From CAZWBR01 sp964404205 (GTDB lineage: Bacteria > Bacteroidota > Bacteroidia > Bacteroidales > Prolixibacteraceae), in contig CAYOJD010000012.1 of assembly GCA_964404205.1 (NCBI GenBank), positions 1-43,583 on the forward strand: a stretch of 43,583 nucleotides of DNA, in the 5' to 3' direction. Shown one piece after another: positions 8,077 through 16,908 of the stretch. The translations under genes were made by a program, and so were the position numbers. The notes under the pieces were generated by a model. It had not been told where the DNA came from, made no database searches, and was given only the letters and a program-made list of their open reading frames with translations. Each line of letters opens with the position of its first letter. Positions within the stretch are counted from its first letter, which is position 1.

Positions 8077-8496
8077 TTATTTTGTTTGTTCTGTTTTTGC
8101 CGGGATGGCTTTCGCGTTGCCGCGAATCAGGGTGTTGTACTGAAAGAAAATAACCGCGAAAAAGAGAAGTGTCAATACGGCCAGCACGCTGTATCGTTTC
8201 AGTTTGAAATAGAGAAAAAGCAACGAGGCGAGGGCCAGCGCGCCACCGGCCACGGTGAGCCAGCCTGCGGTAACCAATTGCACTATCTGCTCCGACGGGG
8301 TGTCGCCGGGCTGAGGGGCAAACCCTCCAAAAAGATTGAACCAGAGGGCTGCCAATGCGGTGGCCACAAACAGGGCCCAGCCGCCATAAGCCCATTTCTC
8401 TTTCTTGTCGACATAGCCAATGATAACCAGTGCAATCCCCAGGAAGATTCCCCACTGCGGGATAACGGTTGGTAAATAGAGCTGATGTTCAGTCAT
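8077..8496 (-). CDS. Small four-helix membrane protein of unknown function
   Basis: 139 residues with four hydrophobic segments: roughly 13-28 (IPQWGIFLGIALVIIGY), 36-57, 72-95 and 100-118. A charged KKEKWAYGG loop lies between the first two and a proline-rich loop (FAPQPGDTPSEQ) after the second. The C-terminus is polar. It is the first gene of a probable minus-strand operon leading to ovoA. Function unknown; nothing shows that it has to do with ovothiol. Confidence 0.72.
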   Translation of the reverse strand: MTEHQLYLPTVIPQWGIFLGIALVIIGYVDKKEKWAYGGWALFVATALAALWFNLFGGFAPQPGDTPSEQIVQLVTAGWLTVAGGALALASLLFLYFKLKRYSVLAVLTLLFFAVIFFQYNTLIRGNAKAIPAKTEQTK

Positions 8497-8610
8497 GTTT
8501 GAATCGTATTATGTTGACGCAAATTACTAAAATCCTCCCATTCTTTGGTGCGTATCATGAAGGTTTTCTTAATAAATGTTCTTTGTCCCGCATGCCGGTC
8601 GAATATTGGC

Positions 8611-8618
8611 TACCTTTG
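8611..8618 (+). promoter_or_regulatory. Candidate -7 element upstream of the HAD gene
   Basis: TACCTTTG matches the Bacteroidetes -7 box TAnnTTTG, 25 nt before the ATG at 8643. No clear -33 TTG at the usual distance. It would drive the HAD-EEP pair and perhaps uvrB. Confidence 0.35.
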
Positions 8619-8642
8619 CCCCGTTTCGAAAACAATTAAACA

Positions 8643-9248
8643 ATGAACAATATTCTTCAGGTTGATCCCCGTGCCAAAGGTTTGATATTCGATGTCGATG
8701 GAACCATTTGCGACACTATCCCGATTCATTTTATTGCCTTTCAACAGACAGCTGCCCAGTTTGGGTTCGAGTTTACACCCGAAGTTTTTCACCGGCTAAA
8801 TGGCAAGCCCGCCCTGCAAACCGCTATGGCGTTGAGAGAATGGTTCAATCTCGATTTCGACCCTGAAACGTTTACCCGCATCAAAGAGGAGCGGTATGCC
8901 GACAATATGCACCTGGCCCAACCCATCGCTCCGGTGGTCGATATCATCAAAGCCTATCACGGCAAACTGCCAATGGCCTGCGGCACCGGTGGCACCCGGC
9001 TGCTGGCCCTGCGAACCCTCGAAATAGCCGGTGTAAGCCCTTATTTCGAACATCTGGTCTCGGCCGAAGATGTCGAAAACCACAAACCCCATCCCGAAAC
9101 ATTTATCGAAGCAGCCCGGTTGATTGGCATCGCCCCCGCCCACTGTCAGGTTTTTGAAGATGGACAGTTGGGTTTGCAAGCCGCCCGCGCTGCCGGGATG
9201 ATAGCCACCGATGTTACCCCGTTTTACGCGGCTTTCGATAAAAAATAA
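8643..9248 (+). CDS. HAD-superfamily phosphatase, beta-phosphoglucomutase-like
   Basis: 201 residues. Motif I is DVDGT with nucleophile D17 and acid/base D19. The helical cap follows, with KPHPETF giving the motif III lysine and VFEDGQLGLQAARAAGM giving motif IV. Length and order match subclass I HAD enzymes of the YqaB / beta-phosphoglucomutase-like group. These act on sugar phosphates or similar small phosphate esters; the substrate cannot be told from sequence. Six bases separate it from the next gene, so the two are probably one transcript. Confidence 0.88.
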   Translation: MNNILQVDPRAKGLIFDVDGTICDTIPIHFIAFQQTAAQFGFEFTPEVFHRLNGKPALQTAMALREWFNLDFDPETFTRIKEERYADNMHLAQPIAPVVDIIKAYHGKLPMACGTGGTRLLALRTLEIAGVSPYFEHLVSAEDVENHKPHPETFIEAARLIGIAPAHCQVFEDGQLGLQAARAAGMIATDVTPFYAAFDKK

Positions 9249-9254
9249 CCTGTC

Positions 9255-10283
9255 ATGTTGCGACTCCTCCCCATTTGTTGTTGCCTCTTTTTCGCTTTCG
9301 CAGGAAAGGGATGGGGCCAGTTGTCGGCCAAATCGACCCGGCTGCTTTTTTACAATGTCGAAAACCTTTTCGATACCCAAAGTTCCCCGGGAAAAGCCGA
9401 TTTCGAATTTTCGCCAGGCTCCGATAAGCAGTGGGACAATCAAAAATATACCCGGAAACTCGATGATATTGCCCGTGTGCTTTCGTCGGCAACGGCGGGC
9501 GACTGGCCCGGACTGGTGGGGCTTTGCGAAATCGAAAACCGAACGGTGCTCGACGATTTGGTGGCCCGGAAAGCGTTGTCGCGTGCAGGATATGCCATTG
9601 TGCACCGCGATAGCCGCGACCGCCGCGGGATTGATGTGGCGCTGCTTTACCGAAAACCGCTCTTTAGCCTGTTGTCTACGCGCAATATCGAGGTAGGCGA
9701 AACGGCCAAAGCCCGTGGCTCGGCCCGCGAAATGCTTTACGCCAAAATGGTGTCGCTCCCCGACGATACGCTACATCTCTTTGTTGCCCACTGGCCCTCG
9801 CGCACCGAAGGCGAGGCACAGACCGAAGCCAAACGTGTGGTGGCGGCCAAAGCGCTGCGCCAACAGGTCGATTCGCTTTTCGGTCGAAACCGTTCGGCCA
9901 AAATTATTATCATGGGCGACCTGAACGACGAACCCTCCAACCTGTCGGTACACCAGCACCTCGCGGCGAAGGCCCCGAAAAGTAAGTTCGAACCGGCAAA
10001 GCTCTATAACCTGATGCAACCGGCCGACGGGCGCGGCGAAGGTACCCTTTACCACAACGGACAATTTTTGATGTTCGACCAGATTATTGTTTCGGGGCCA
10101 ACCATCGACAGTCGAAAAGGGTGGGGTGCAGTACCCCAGACAGCAACCATCTTTCGCCAGCCGTGGATGGAATACCGCAATCCCAAAGGGCGGACTGTCC
10201 CCAACCGGACCTATGTGGGCAACCGCTATACCGGTGGCATCAGCGACCACTTTCCGGTAGTAGTGGAGCTGCGAAGACGATAG
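9255..10283 (+). CDS. Secreted endonuclease/exonuclease/phosphatase (EEP) family protein
   Basis: 342 residues. A signal peptide (LLPICCCLFFAFAGKGWGQ) precedes a full EEP fold: FYNVENLFD, GLCEIENRTVLDDL (metal-binding Glu), DSRDRRGIDVALLYR, VAHWPSR (His), IMGDLNDEPSN (catalytic Asp and Asn) and a final GGISDHFPV (Asp-His pair). These are the residues of the DNase I / phosphodiesterase superfamily. Being exported, it could work as an extracellular nuclease or a phosphodiester hydrolase. It sits 6 bp after the HAD gene and about 50 bp before uvrB. Confidence 0.87.
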   Translation: MLRLLPICCCLFFAFAGKGWGQLSAKSTRLLFYNVENLFDTQSSPGKADFEFSPGSDKQWDNQKYTRKLDDIARVLSSATAGDWPGLVGLCEIENRTVLDDLVARKALSRAGYAIVHRDSRDRRGIDVALLYRKPLFSLLSTRNIEVGETAKARGSAREMLYAKMVSLPDDTLHLFVAHWPSRTEGEAQTEAKRVVAAKALRQQVDSLFGRNRSAKIIIMGDLNDEPSNLSVHQHLAAKAPKSKFEPAKLYNLMQPADGRGEGTLYHNGQFLMFDQIIVSGPTIDSRKGWGAVPQTATIFRQPWMEYRNPKGRTVPNRTYVGNRYTGGISDHFPVVVELRRR

Positions 10284-10332
10284 ATGAATTCGCCCCTTTT
10301 TCGTACTTTAGCCGTTGTAATTTATCGTGTGT

Positions 10333-12360
10333 ATGGAACTGAAAATCGTTTCGGAGTATCAGCCCACGGGCGACCAGCCGGAAGCCATCCGCCAGTTGAG
10401 CGAAGGCATCATGGCAGGCATCCCTTACCAGACTTTGCTGGGGGTTACCGGTTCGGGCAAAACATTTACCATGGCCAACGTTATCGAAAAGGTGCAGCGC
10501 CCCACCTTGATACTGAGCCATAACAAGACGTTGGCTGCTCAGTTGTATGGCGAGATGAAACAGTTTTTTCCTGATAATGCCGTCGAATATTTTGTGTCGT
10601 ACTACGATTATTATCAGCCCGAAGCCTATCTTCCGGTAACCGATACCTTTATCGAAAAAGATTTATCTATCAACAAAGAGATTGAGAAACTGCGGCTGAG
10701 CGCCACTTCGTCGTTGCTTTCGGGGCGGCGCGATGTGGTGGTGGTGTCGTCGGTATCGTGCCTGTATGGTATTGGCAACCCGGCCGATTTTCATGCCAAT
10801 GTAACCAACCTGAAGGTGGGCGATAAAATGAGCCGTAACGCGATGTTGCATCAATTGGTCGATGCGATGTATTCGCGTACCGAAGCGCTTTTCGAGCGGG
10901 GCAATTTCCGTGTCAAGGGCGATACGGTTGATGTTTATCCTGCTTATGCCGATCAGGCGGTGCGCATCGTCTTTTTTGGCGACGAAATTGAAGAGATTGC
11001 CACTTTCGATCCCGATACCGGGTATGCCATCAACAACCACGATCAGTTTGTTATCTATCCGGCCAATATTTTTGTAACAACGAAAGAGCGGATGAATTTG
11101 GCCATTCGGCAAATTCAGGACGATTTGGTGTCGCAGATCGAATTTTTCAGCCAGTCGGGCAAAAACGCCGAGGCGCGCCGTATCGACGACCGTGTAAATT
11201 ACGATTTGGAGATGATTCGCGAACTGGGTTATTGTCCCGGTGTCGAAAACTACTCACGCTATTTCGACGGACGTGCGCCAGGCTCGCGTCCCTTCTGTCT
11301 GCTCGACTATTTTCCCGACGATTTTTTGATGATTATCGACGAAAGCCATGTTACGATGCCGCAAATAAGGGCCATGTATGGCGGCGACCGTTCGCGCAAG
11401 GTTACGCTGGTCGATTATGGTTTCCGCCTTCCGGCAGCCATCGATAACCGTCCGCTAAAGTTCGAAGAGTTCGAGGAGCTGGTAAAACAGATTGTTTATG
11501 TGAGCGCTACGCCTGCCGATTACGAGTTGAAACGCAGCGAGGGGGTGGTGGTAGAACAGATTATCCGCCCGACAGGGTTGGTCGACCCAACGATTGAAAT
11601 TAAGCCCAGTACCAACCAAATCGACGATTTGATGGAGGAGATCCGCCTGCGGGTCGCGAAGAATGAGCGGGTGCTGGTAACCACGCTCACCAAGCGGATG
11701 GCCGAAGAGCTGGATAAATATTTTGCCCGAATGAATATTCGTAGCCGTTATATCCATTCCGATGTCGACACGATGGAACGGGTCGAGATAATGGAAGATT
11801 TGCGCAAAGGTATTTTCGATGTGCTGGTGGGCATTAACCTGCTTCGCGAAGGGCTCGATTTGCCCGAGGTTTCGCTGGTGGCCATTCTCGATGCCGACAA
11901 GGAGGGGTTTTTGCGTTCGGAACGTTCGCTTACCCAAACAGCCGGCCGTGCAGCCCGTAACCTGAACGGGAAAGTGATTATGTATGCCGACAAAATTACC
12001 GGTTCGATGCAGCAAACCATCGACGCGTCGAACTATCGCCGCAACAAACAGATGGAGTACAACCGGATAAACAATATTACGCCGAGGGCGATTGTAAAAG
12101 CTACCCGCGAGATTATCGGACTGGAATATCGACCCGACAAGGCGATGAAGGAGAAAGCTTATGTTTCGCCCGAAAATGCCGATGTGGCAGCCGATCCGGT
12201 GGTCAAATATATGAATGCCGATGCATTGGAAAAAGCCATTGTCAAAACCAAACGCGAAATGGAAAAGGCGGCCAAAGAGCTCGATTTTATCGAGGCTGCC
12301 CGTCTGCGCGACGAAATGTACCGATATCAGGAGTTACTTAAAGTGAAGAAAAATGGATAA
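10333..12360 (+). CDS. uvrB: Excinuclease ABC subunit B
   Basis: 675 residues from ATG 10333 (an upstream GTG at 10327 adds only two residues). UvrB loads onto damaged DNA with UvrA and recruits UvrC in nucleotide excision repair. Walker A is GVTGSGKTF; the beta-hairpin has YYDYYQPEAYLP; helicase motifs include DESHVTMPQ, YVSATPADYE, LREGLDLPE and QTAGRAARN; the C-terminal UVR coiled-coil (EKAAKELDFIEAARLRDEM) is intact. Full length for the family. Its stop overlaps the start of the HD gene by 8 bp. Confidence 0.98.
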   Translation: MELKIVSEYQPTGDQPEAIRQLSEGIMAGIPYQTLLGVTGSGKTFTMANVIEKVQRPTLILSHNKTLAAQLYGEMKQFFPDNAVEYFVSYYDYYQPEAYLPVTDTFIEKDLSINKEIEKLRLSATSSLLSGRRDVVVVSSVSCLYGIGNPADFHANVTNLKVGDKMSRNAMLHQLVDAMYSRTEALFERGNFRVKGDTVDVYPAYADQAVRIVFFGDEIEEIATFDPDTGYAINNHDQFVIYPANIFVTTKERMNLAIRQIQDDLVSQIEFFSQSGKNAEARRIDDRVNYDLEMIRELGYCPGVENYSRYFDGRAPGSRPFCLLDYFPDDFLMIIDESHVTMPQIRAMYGGDRSRKVTLVDYGFRLPAAIDNRPLKFEEFEELVKQIVYVSATPADYELKRSEGVVVEQIIRPTGLVDPTIEIKPSTNQIDDLMEEIRLRVAKNERVLVTTLTKRMAEELDKYFARMNIRSRYIHSDVDTMERVEIMEDLRKGIFDVLVGINLLREGLDLPEVSLVAILDADKEGFLRSERSLTQTAGRAARNLNGKVIMYADKITGSMQQTIDASNYRRNKQMEYNRINNITPRAIVKATREIIGLEYRPDKAMKEKAYVSPENADVAADPVVKYMNADALEKAIVKTKREMEKAAKELDFIEAARLRDEMYRYQELLKVKKNG

Positions 12361-12862
12361 AAGAATAGCCCTGGTGGCTGCCGCCATGATGAGCTGCAAT
12401 GCAGGTGACACGCGCCGGATTGAACACTCGATGAAGGTTTTTGCCTATGCCCAAATGCTCGGGGGCATGGAAGGTTTGTCGGCAGGGCAACAACTTACGC
12501 TTGAATTGACCGCCCTGCTGCACGATATCGGCATTCACATAGCCGAACGAAAATTTGGCACCTCGTCGGCCACTTTGCAGGAGACCGAAGGTCCGCCGGT
12601 AGCCCGCGAGATATTGACTAAAATCGGTTTCGAACCCTTGGTTGTGGAAAGAATAGGTTTCATTATCAGCAAGCACCATACTTTTACCGCCATCGACGAT
12701 CAGGTTTTTCAACTGTTGGTCGAGGCCGATTTTCTGGTCAACAGCGTTGAGGATGCCATGAGCGAACAGCAGATAGTCAGCTTTTCGCGGAACATTTTTA
12801 AAACCCAATCCGGGTTGCAATTTTTACATCATCTGTTCCCCCAATATATTTCAAGCCTATGA
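12353..12862 (+). CDS. Small HD-domain phosphohydrolase
   Basis: 169 residues. The HD signature is visible: H25 in RRIEHSMKVF, H57-D58 in ALLHDIGIH, a further His pair in ISKHHTF, and a late Asp in VEADFLVN. HD proteins of this size hydrolyse nucleotides or small phosphate esters with a metal pair. The gene overlaps the uvrB stop (ATGGATAA) and the next gene's start by 4 bp, so it is translationally coupled on both sides. The link to uvrB may be only transcriptional. Substrate unknown. Confidence 0.85.
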   Translation: MDKRIALVAAAMMSCNAGDTRRIEHSMKVFAYAQMLGGMEGLSAGQQLTLELTALLHDIGIHIAERKFGTSSATLQETEGPPVAREILTKIGFEPLVVERIGFIISKHHTFTAIDDQVFQLLVEADFLVNSVEDAMSEQQIVSFSRNIFKTQSGLQFLHHLFPQYISSL

Positions 12863-13447
12863 AAGTTGTCGCATTTAATGGTAGTCCGCGCCGCGATGGA
12901 AACACCCGGCTGATTATCGATACGGTTTTGGACGAGCTTAATCTGGCAGGTATCGATACCGAAGTTTTTCAGGTAGGAGGCAAACTGGTGCATGGCTGTA
13001 CGGCCTGCGGAAAATGTCGCGAGCTTCAGGATGGCCGTTGCCATATCAAAAATGATTTGCTAAACGAGGCGATGGCTAAAATGATAGAGGCCGATGGGAT
13101 TATCCTCGGTTCGCCGGTCTATTTCGCCGATGTTACCACCGAAATGAAGGCGCTGATTGATGTGGCCGGATATGCCACACGCAGCGGCGGCCATCTGTTG
13201 GCGCGAAAAGTGGGAGCCGGGGTGGTGGTAGCGCGCCGTGCCGGGTTGATGCACACCTTCGAAACCATCAATAACTTTTTTCTGATTAACCAAATGGTTG
13301 TTCCCGGCTCGACCTACTGGAATGTGGCTTTTGGCCGCAACAAAGGCGAAGTGTTGAANNNNNNNNNNGAATGATGCCGAAGGGTTGGAAACAATGCGGA
13401 ATCTGGGCAAAAATATGGCCTGGCTGCTGCAAAAGATTCACCGGTAA
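12859..13447 (+). CDS. NADPH-dependent FMN reductase / iron-sulfur flavoprotein (split by an assembly gap)
   Basis: Flavodoxin-like fold: FNGSPRRDGNTR binds the FMN phosphate, HGCTACGKCRE is a CxxCxxC-type cysteine cluster, and LGSPVYFADVTTEMKALID is typical of the NAD(P)H-dependent reductase / iron-sulfur flavoprotein group. Ten N at 13359-13368 interrupt the gene. Upstream the frame runs to VLN; downstream it resumes as DAEGLETMRNLGKNMAWLLQKIHR with a stop at 13445-13447. The flanks share GAA, and collapsing the gap there gives GTG-TTG-AAT-GAT-GCC-GAA in frame. The gene is therefore probably whole (about 192 residues) and not a pseudogene. Confidence 0.85.
13359..13368. other. Assembly gap of ten N
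   Basis: Ten consecutive N inside the FMN reductase gene. The number is a scaffolding placeholder: the true spacing needed to keep the frame is a multiple of three from the present flanks, and a 3-bp overlap of GAA fits best. Confidence 0.95.
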
Positions 13448-13449
13448 AG

Positions 13450-13485
13450 AAAAATCCCGCGAACCGGATAGTCAGCGGGATTTTT
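13450..13485. terminator. Bidirectional intrinsic terminator between the FMN reductase and rpoD
   Basis: AAAAATCCCGC at 13450-13460 is the reverse complement of GCGGGATTTTT at 13475-13485. It gives a G/C stem with a T run on either strand, lying between two convergent genes that it can serve both ways. Confidence 0.88.
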
Positions 13486-13505
13486 CTTTATTGTGGATTA
13501 TTTTT

Positions 13506-14366
13506 TTATCCGAGATAAGTTTTGAGCAGTTTGCTGCGCGAAGTGTGTCTTAACCGGCGAATGGCTTTTTCTTTGATTTGGCGAACACGCTCGCGGGTCA
13601 AACCAAAATGTTCGCCAATCTCTTCGAGGGTCATCTCCTGACAGCCAATTCCGAAAAACATTCTGATGATATCGGCTTCGCGTTCGGTGAGCGTGGCCAG
13701 AGAACGGTCAATCTCACGGGCAAGCGATTCGTCAATCAGCGTACGGTCAGCATTTGGAGAGTCGTTGTTGATTAACACGTCGAGCAAGCTGTTGTCTTCG
13801 CCATCGACAAAAGGGGCATCGACCGATACATGGCGACCCGAAACCCTGAGGGTGTCGGCAACCTTGTCAGCCGGAAGTTCCAACTGGTCGGCCAGCTCTT
13901 CGGGCGAAGGGCGACGCTCGTGTTCCTGTTCAAATTTAGAGTATGCTTTGTTGATTTTATTCAAAGAGCCTACCTGATTGAGGGGGAGACGGACAATTCG
14001 CGATTGTTCGGCCAAAGCCTGCAAGATAGATTGACGAATCCACCATACAGCGTACGAGATAAACTTGAAGCCACGGGTTTCGTCGAATTTCTCAGCGGCT
14101 TTGATGAGACCCAGATTACCTTCGTTGATCAAGTCGGGCAGGCTTAACCCCTGATTCTGGTACTGTTTGGCTACCGAAACGACAAACCGGAGGTTTGCAC
14201 GGGTAAGTTTTTCCAATGCCGCCTGATCACCTTTTTTGATTCGCTGGGCCAACTCAACCTCTTCTTCAACAGAAATCAACTCTTCTTTGCCAATTTCCTG
14301 AAGATATTTGTCGAGCGAGGCGCTCTCGCGATTGGTAATCGATTTTGTAATTTTTAATTGTCTCAT
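13506..14366 (-). CDS. rpoD: RNA polymerase primary sigma factor RpoD/SigA
   Basis: 286 residues, the usual short length of the Bacteroidetes primary sigma factor. Region 1.2 starts after MRQLKITKSITNRESASLDKYLQ; region 2 holds LRFVVSVAKQYQNQGL, LPDLINEGNLGLIKAAEKFD and FISYAVWWIRQSI; region 3 has RIVRLPLNQ; region 4 has MTLEEIGEHFGLTRERVRQIKEKAIRRLRH. It directs polymerase to housekeeping promoters of the TTG / TAnnTTTG class. It reads alone, between a good promoter and the terminator at 13450-13485. Confidence 0.97.
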   Translation of the reverse strand: MRQLKITKSITNRESASLDKYLQEIGKEELISVEEEVELAQRIKKGDQAALEKLTRANLRFVVSVAKQYQNQGLSLPDLINEGNLGLIKAAEKFDETRGFKFISYAVWWIRQSILQALAEQSRIVRLPLNQVGSLNKINKAYSKFEQEHERRPSPEELADQLELPADKVADTLRVSGRHVSVDAPFVDGEDNSLLDVLINNDSPNADRTLIDESLAREIDRSLATLTEREADIIRMFFGIGCQEMTLEEIGEHFGLTRERVRQIKEKAIRRLRHTSRSKLLKTYLG

Positions 14367-14386
14367 GCTCTCCGTTTAAAAGTCCG

Positions 14387-14417
14387 CAAAGTTACAAACA
14401 AATGAACTTTTGTACAA
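14387..14417 (-). promoter_or_regulatory. Promoter of rpoD
   Basis: On the minus strand TTG (complement of 14415-14417) and TAACTTTG (complement of 14387-14394) lie 20 nt apart, matching the Bacteroidetes -33/-7 consensus. The -7 box ends about 20 nt before the rpoD ATG. Confidence 0.6.
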
Positions 14418-14443
14418 TAGTTGAAAATATGTTTTTGCAATGA

Positions 14444-15907
14444 TTACTCATTCATATTGAAAACATAATAAGCCCATTTACCATCAGGGTATACGCCTTC
14501 AATCAGAACTGGTCGCTTGTCGGGTGCCATTGATATGGCCCTTTTGATGTCATCAACACTTTCAACCGAAATTTTGTTCACATCTGTAATGATAAATCCC
14601 GTTTTTACCCCAGCCTCTTTCAGTTTCCCGTTGGACAGGTTGGTCACCTGTATCCCACCTGAAATATCAAGCCGTTCCACATCTTTGGGTGTGATAGGTG
14701 TAAACTCGGCCCCAAGTACTGAATAAGAGTCCTTAACAATAGAGGTATCTCCTTTCATGTTACGTAAAACCACGTCAAATTGTTTAGCCGAACCTTCGCG
14801 GTTGACCACCACTGTGGCTTTGTCGCCCGGTCGCAAACGTCCGATTTGCTCCTGCAATTCGGACATGCTGGATACTTTGCTGCCGTTTATTGAGGTGATT
14901 ACGTCGCCTTCTTTGATACCAGCTTTTTTGGCTGCACCATCTTCGGTTACTCCGGCAATGTAAACCCCTTCAATTTTATCGAGTTTGAGGTTCTTCTCTT
15001 TGATGACCTGATCGTTTACCGTTCCACCTTGAATACCCAGTAATGCACGTTGTACTTCGCCAAATTTCTTCAAATCGTCGACTACTTTTTGAGCGATTGC
15101 GGCAGGTACTGCAAATGAATAACCAGCGTACGAACCGGTGCGCGATGCAATTGCCGTGTTAATACCGACCAATTCGCCCATGCTGTTGACCAGTGCGCCA
15201 CCGCTGTTTCCAGGGTTGACAGCCGCATCGGTCTGGATAAACGATTCGAGCGGCATTTGTCCGCCCATAATGCCAATACTGCGCGATTTGGCGCTGACAA
15301 TACCGGCTGTCACGGTCGAAGTCAGATTGAACGGATTACCTACGGCCAATACCCATTCACCAAGTTTTAGATTGTCCGAATTTCCCCAGCTAAGCGGGGC
15401 GAGTTCGCGCGCTTCAATTTTGATAAGTGCGATATCGGTATTGGGGTCGCGGCCAATAATTTTGGCTGTGAATTTTCGATTGTCGTTCAATACAACTTCG
15501 ATGTTTTCGGCATCTTCAATAACGTGGTTGTTGGTCACAATATATCCGTCGCTGCTCAGAATAACTCCCGATCCGGTTGACATGCTGTACTGTGGTTGTT
15601 CAGGCTGCCCATATCCGCGTGGGCCAAAGAAGAAATCGAACAACGGATTGTTATATCCATTTCCATATCCCGAACTTTTGGTTTTTGTTGTAATATGGAC
15701 TACTGCATGAACACTTTTTTCAGCAGCAGCAGTCAAGTCGGGCAGGGGCGCAATTGCTGAAGTATAACTGGCCAACTGAACCGGCTGGTTTTCCTTAATT
15801 ACAATTTCTTTACTGTTGGGGATTACCCTTGCATAAACAAAAACTGCGATAATGGCTCCGGCAAAGGCAATTGCCATTACTGAGGCAATTTTCTTAAATC
15901 TTTCCAT
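14444..15907 (-). CDS. degQ: Periplasmic Do/DegQ-type serine protease (HtrA family)
   Basis: 487 residues with an N-terminal membrane anchor or signal segment (ASVMAIAFAGAIIAVFVYA). The trypsin-like triad is H128 (TNNHVIED), D158 (DPNTDIALI) and S235 (NPGNSGGAL). A glycine/tyrosine/phenylalanine-rich loop at about 80-107 (GYGNGYNNPLFDFFFG) is the regulatory LA loop. Two PDZ domains follow, beginning near AALLGIQGG and TPITPKDVERLD. Such proteases remove misfolded envelope proteins. Single gene; TAAATTTG on the minus strand (15966-15973) is a possible -7 box. Confidence 0.94.
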   Translation of the reverse strand: MERFKKIASVMAIAFAGAIIAVFVYARVIPNSKEIVIKENQPVQLASYTSAIAPLPDLTAAAEKSVHAVVHITTKTKSSGYGNGYNNPLFDFFFGPRGYGQPEQPQYSMSTGSGVILSSDGYIVTNNHVIEDAENIEVVLNDNRKFTAKIIGRDPNTDIALIKIEARELAPLSWGNSDNLKLGEWVLAVGNPFNLTSTVTAGIVSAKSRSIGIMGGQMPLESFIQTDAAVNPGNSGGALVNSMGELVGINTAIASRTGSYAGYSFAVPAAIAQKVVDDLKKFGEVQRALLGIQGGTVNDQVIKEKNLKLDKIEGVYIAGVTEDGAAKKAGIKEGDVITSINGSKVSSMSELQEQIGRLRPGDKATVVVNREGSAKQFDVVLRNMKGDTSIVKDSYSVLGAEFTPITPKDVERLDISGGIQVTNLSNGKLKEAGVKTGFIITDVNKISVESVDDIKRAISMAPDKRPVLIEGVYPDGKWAYYVFNMNE

Positions 15908-16181
15908 AGTTGCTTTCTTTAAAATTTAACGCTATTCAAATATCAATTTGCGTACCATGTTGTAACAAATTTATCTATTAGAATGCATTACTACTCATAA
16001 TGTAACAACTGATTAACATATTTTAACCATGATTCAGTTTTATTGAGAATAGGCGTGTTTGGTGTTAAAATGATCAGGCTGTTTTTTGTAGCTGAAGTGG
16101 AGGTTAACGGTTACAAAAGCTAAATGCAACTGACAAATTGTCTGATGCAGGGATGCGAGCAAAGAAAGTTTAACCGTTGGT

Positions 16182-16799
16182 TTAGCAGTCTTTGAATTCG
16201 ATCAGTCCGCGGCTAAGCGCGATTTTGATAAGAGATGCCGTATTTTTAGCATCGAGTTTCATTATCAGGTTTTTTCGGTGGCTGTCAACCGTTAGCGGAC
16301 TGACAAAGAGTTTTTCGGCAATGCTGCTATTGGTGAAGCCATCGGCTATCAACCGTAGTATTTCCAATTCTCGCCGGGTGAGAAAGGTTTCTTCGGTAGC
16401 GTTCTTTTTATGCAGCAAATCAACAATTTCATCGCTGTAATGCTCTTTCCCAGATAAAACATCGGTGATAGCGTCACGGATTTCTTCTTCGGTCGAATTT
16501 TTCAGGATATAACCTTTTGCACCGTTTTCAATCATTCTTGAAACATAGCTGCGTTGATTAAAATAGCTTATGGCCAATATTTTTAAACGCTTGTTTTGTG
16601 TGGTTAAAGTCTTGCAAAGCTCAATGCCATTGATGTCGGGAAGGTTGATGTCGAGCAAAACCAGGTCGGGTTTAAATTGTAAAACCGCGACCAGAGCCTC
16701 TTTGCCATTAAATGCCGCCTGACAGTCGTAGTTCTGCAATACTTTTTTTAACCCTTCCACTACAACCGGATGGTCGTCGACAATCAATATTTTAATCAT
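16182..16799 (-). CDS. NarL/FixJ-type response regulator
   Basis: 205 residues. Receiver domain with D8-D9 acidic pair, phosphoacceptor D50 (LVLLDINLPD) and the conserved lysine in GYILKNS; then a LuxR-type helix-turn-helix (LTRREIEILRLIADGFTNSSIAEKLFVSPLTVDSHRKN region, written here only as its core LTRRELEILRLIADG). Its partner is the kinase at 16909-17730, which precedes it on the same strand with a 109-bp gap. Regulated genes are not evident; degQ lies just downstream but has its own spacer. Confidence 0.93.
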   Translation of the reverse strand: MIKILIVDDHPVVVEGLKKVLQNYDCQAAFNGKEALVAVLQFKPDLVLLDINLPDINGIELCKTLTTQNKRLKILAISYFNQRSYVSRMIENGAKGYILKNSTEEEIRDAITDVLSGKEHYSDEIVDLLHKKNATEETFLTRRELEILRLIADGFTNSSIAEKLFVSPLTVDSHRKNLIMKLDAKNTASLIKIALSRGLIEFKDC

Positions 16800-16908
16800 G
16801 ATTTTTGTATTTACCTTGCCTATAAATTTAAGCTAATTTTTGATTTTATCACAAATTTTAGCATTAACTTTTTCGGTTTTTTCGAATATAGGCGTCGATT
16901 TGACAGTT

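Noticed and set aside
12859..13374. Reading the FMN reductase as a truncated pseudogene
   Set aside because: The break coincides with ten N; joining the flanks at GAA restores the frame and a normal C-terminus.
16106..16178. Inverted repeat AACGGTTA / TAACCGTT after the response regulator
   Set aside because: The arms are 57 nt apart and only 8 bp long; this can occur by chance and no regulator site is known to match.
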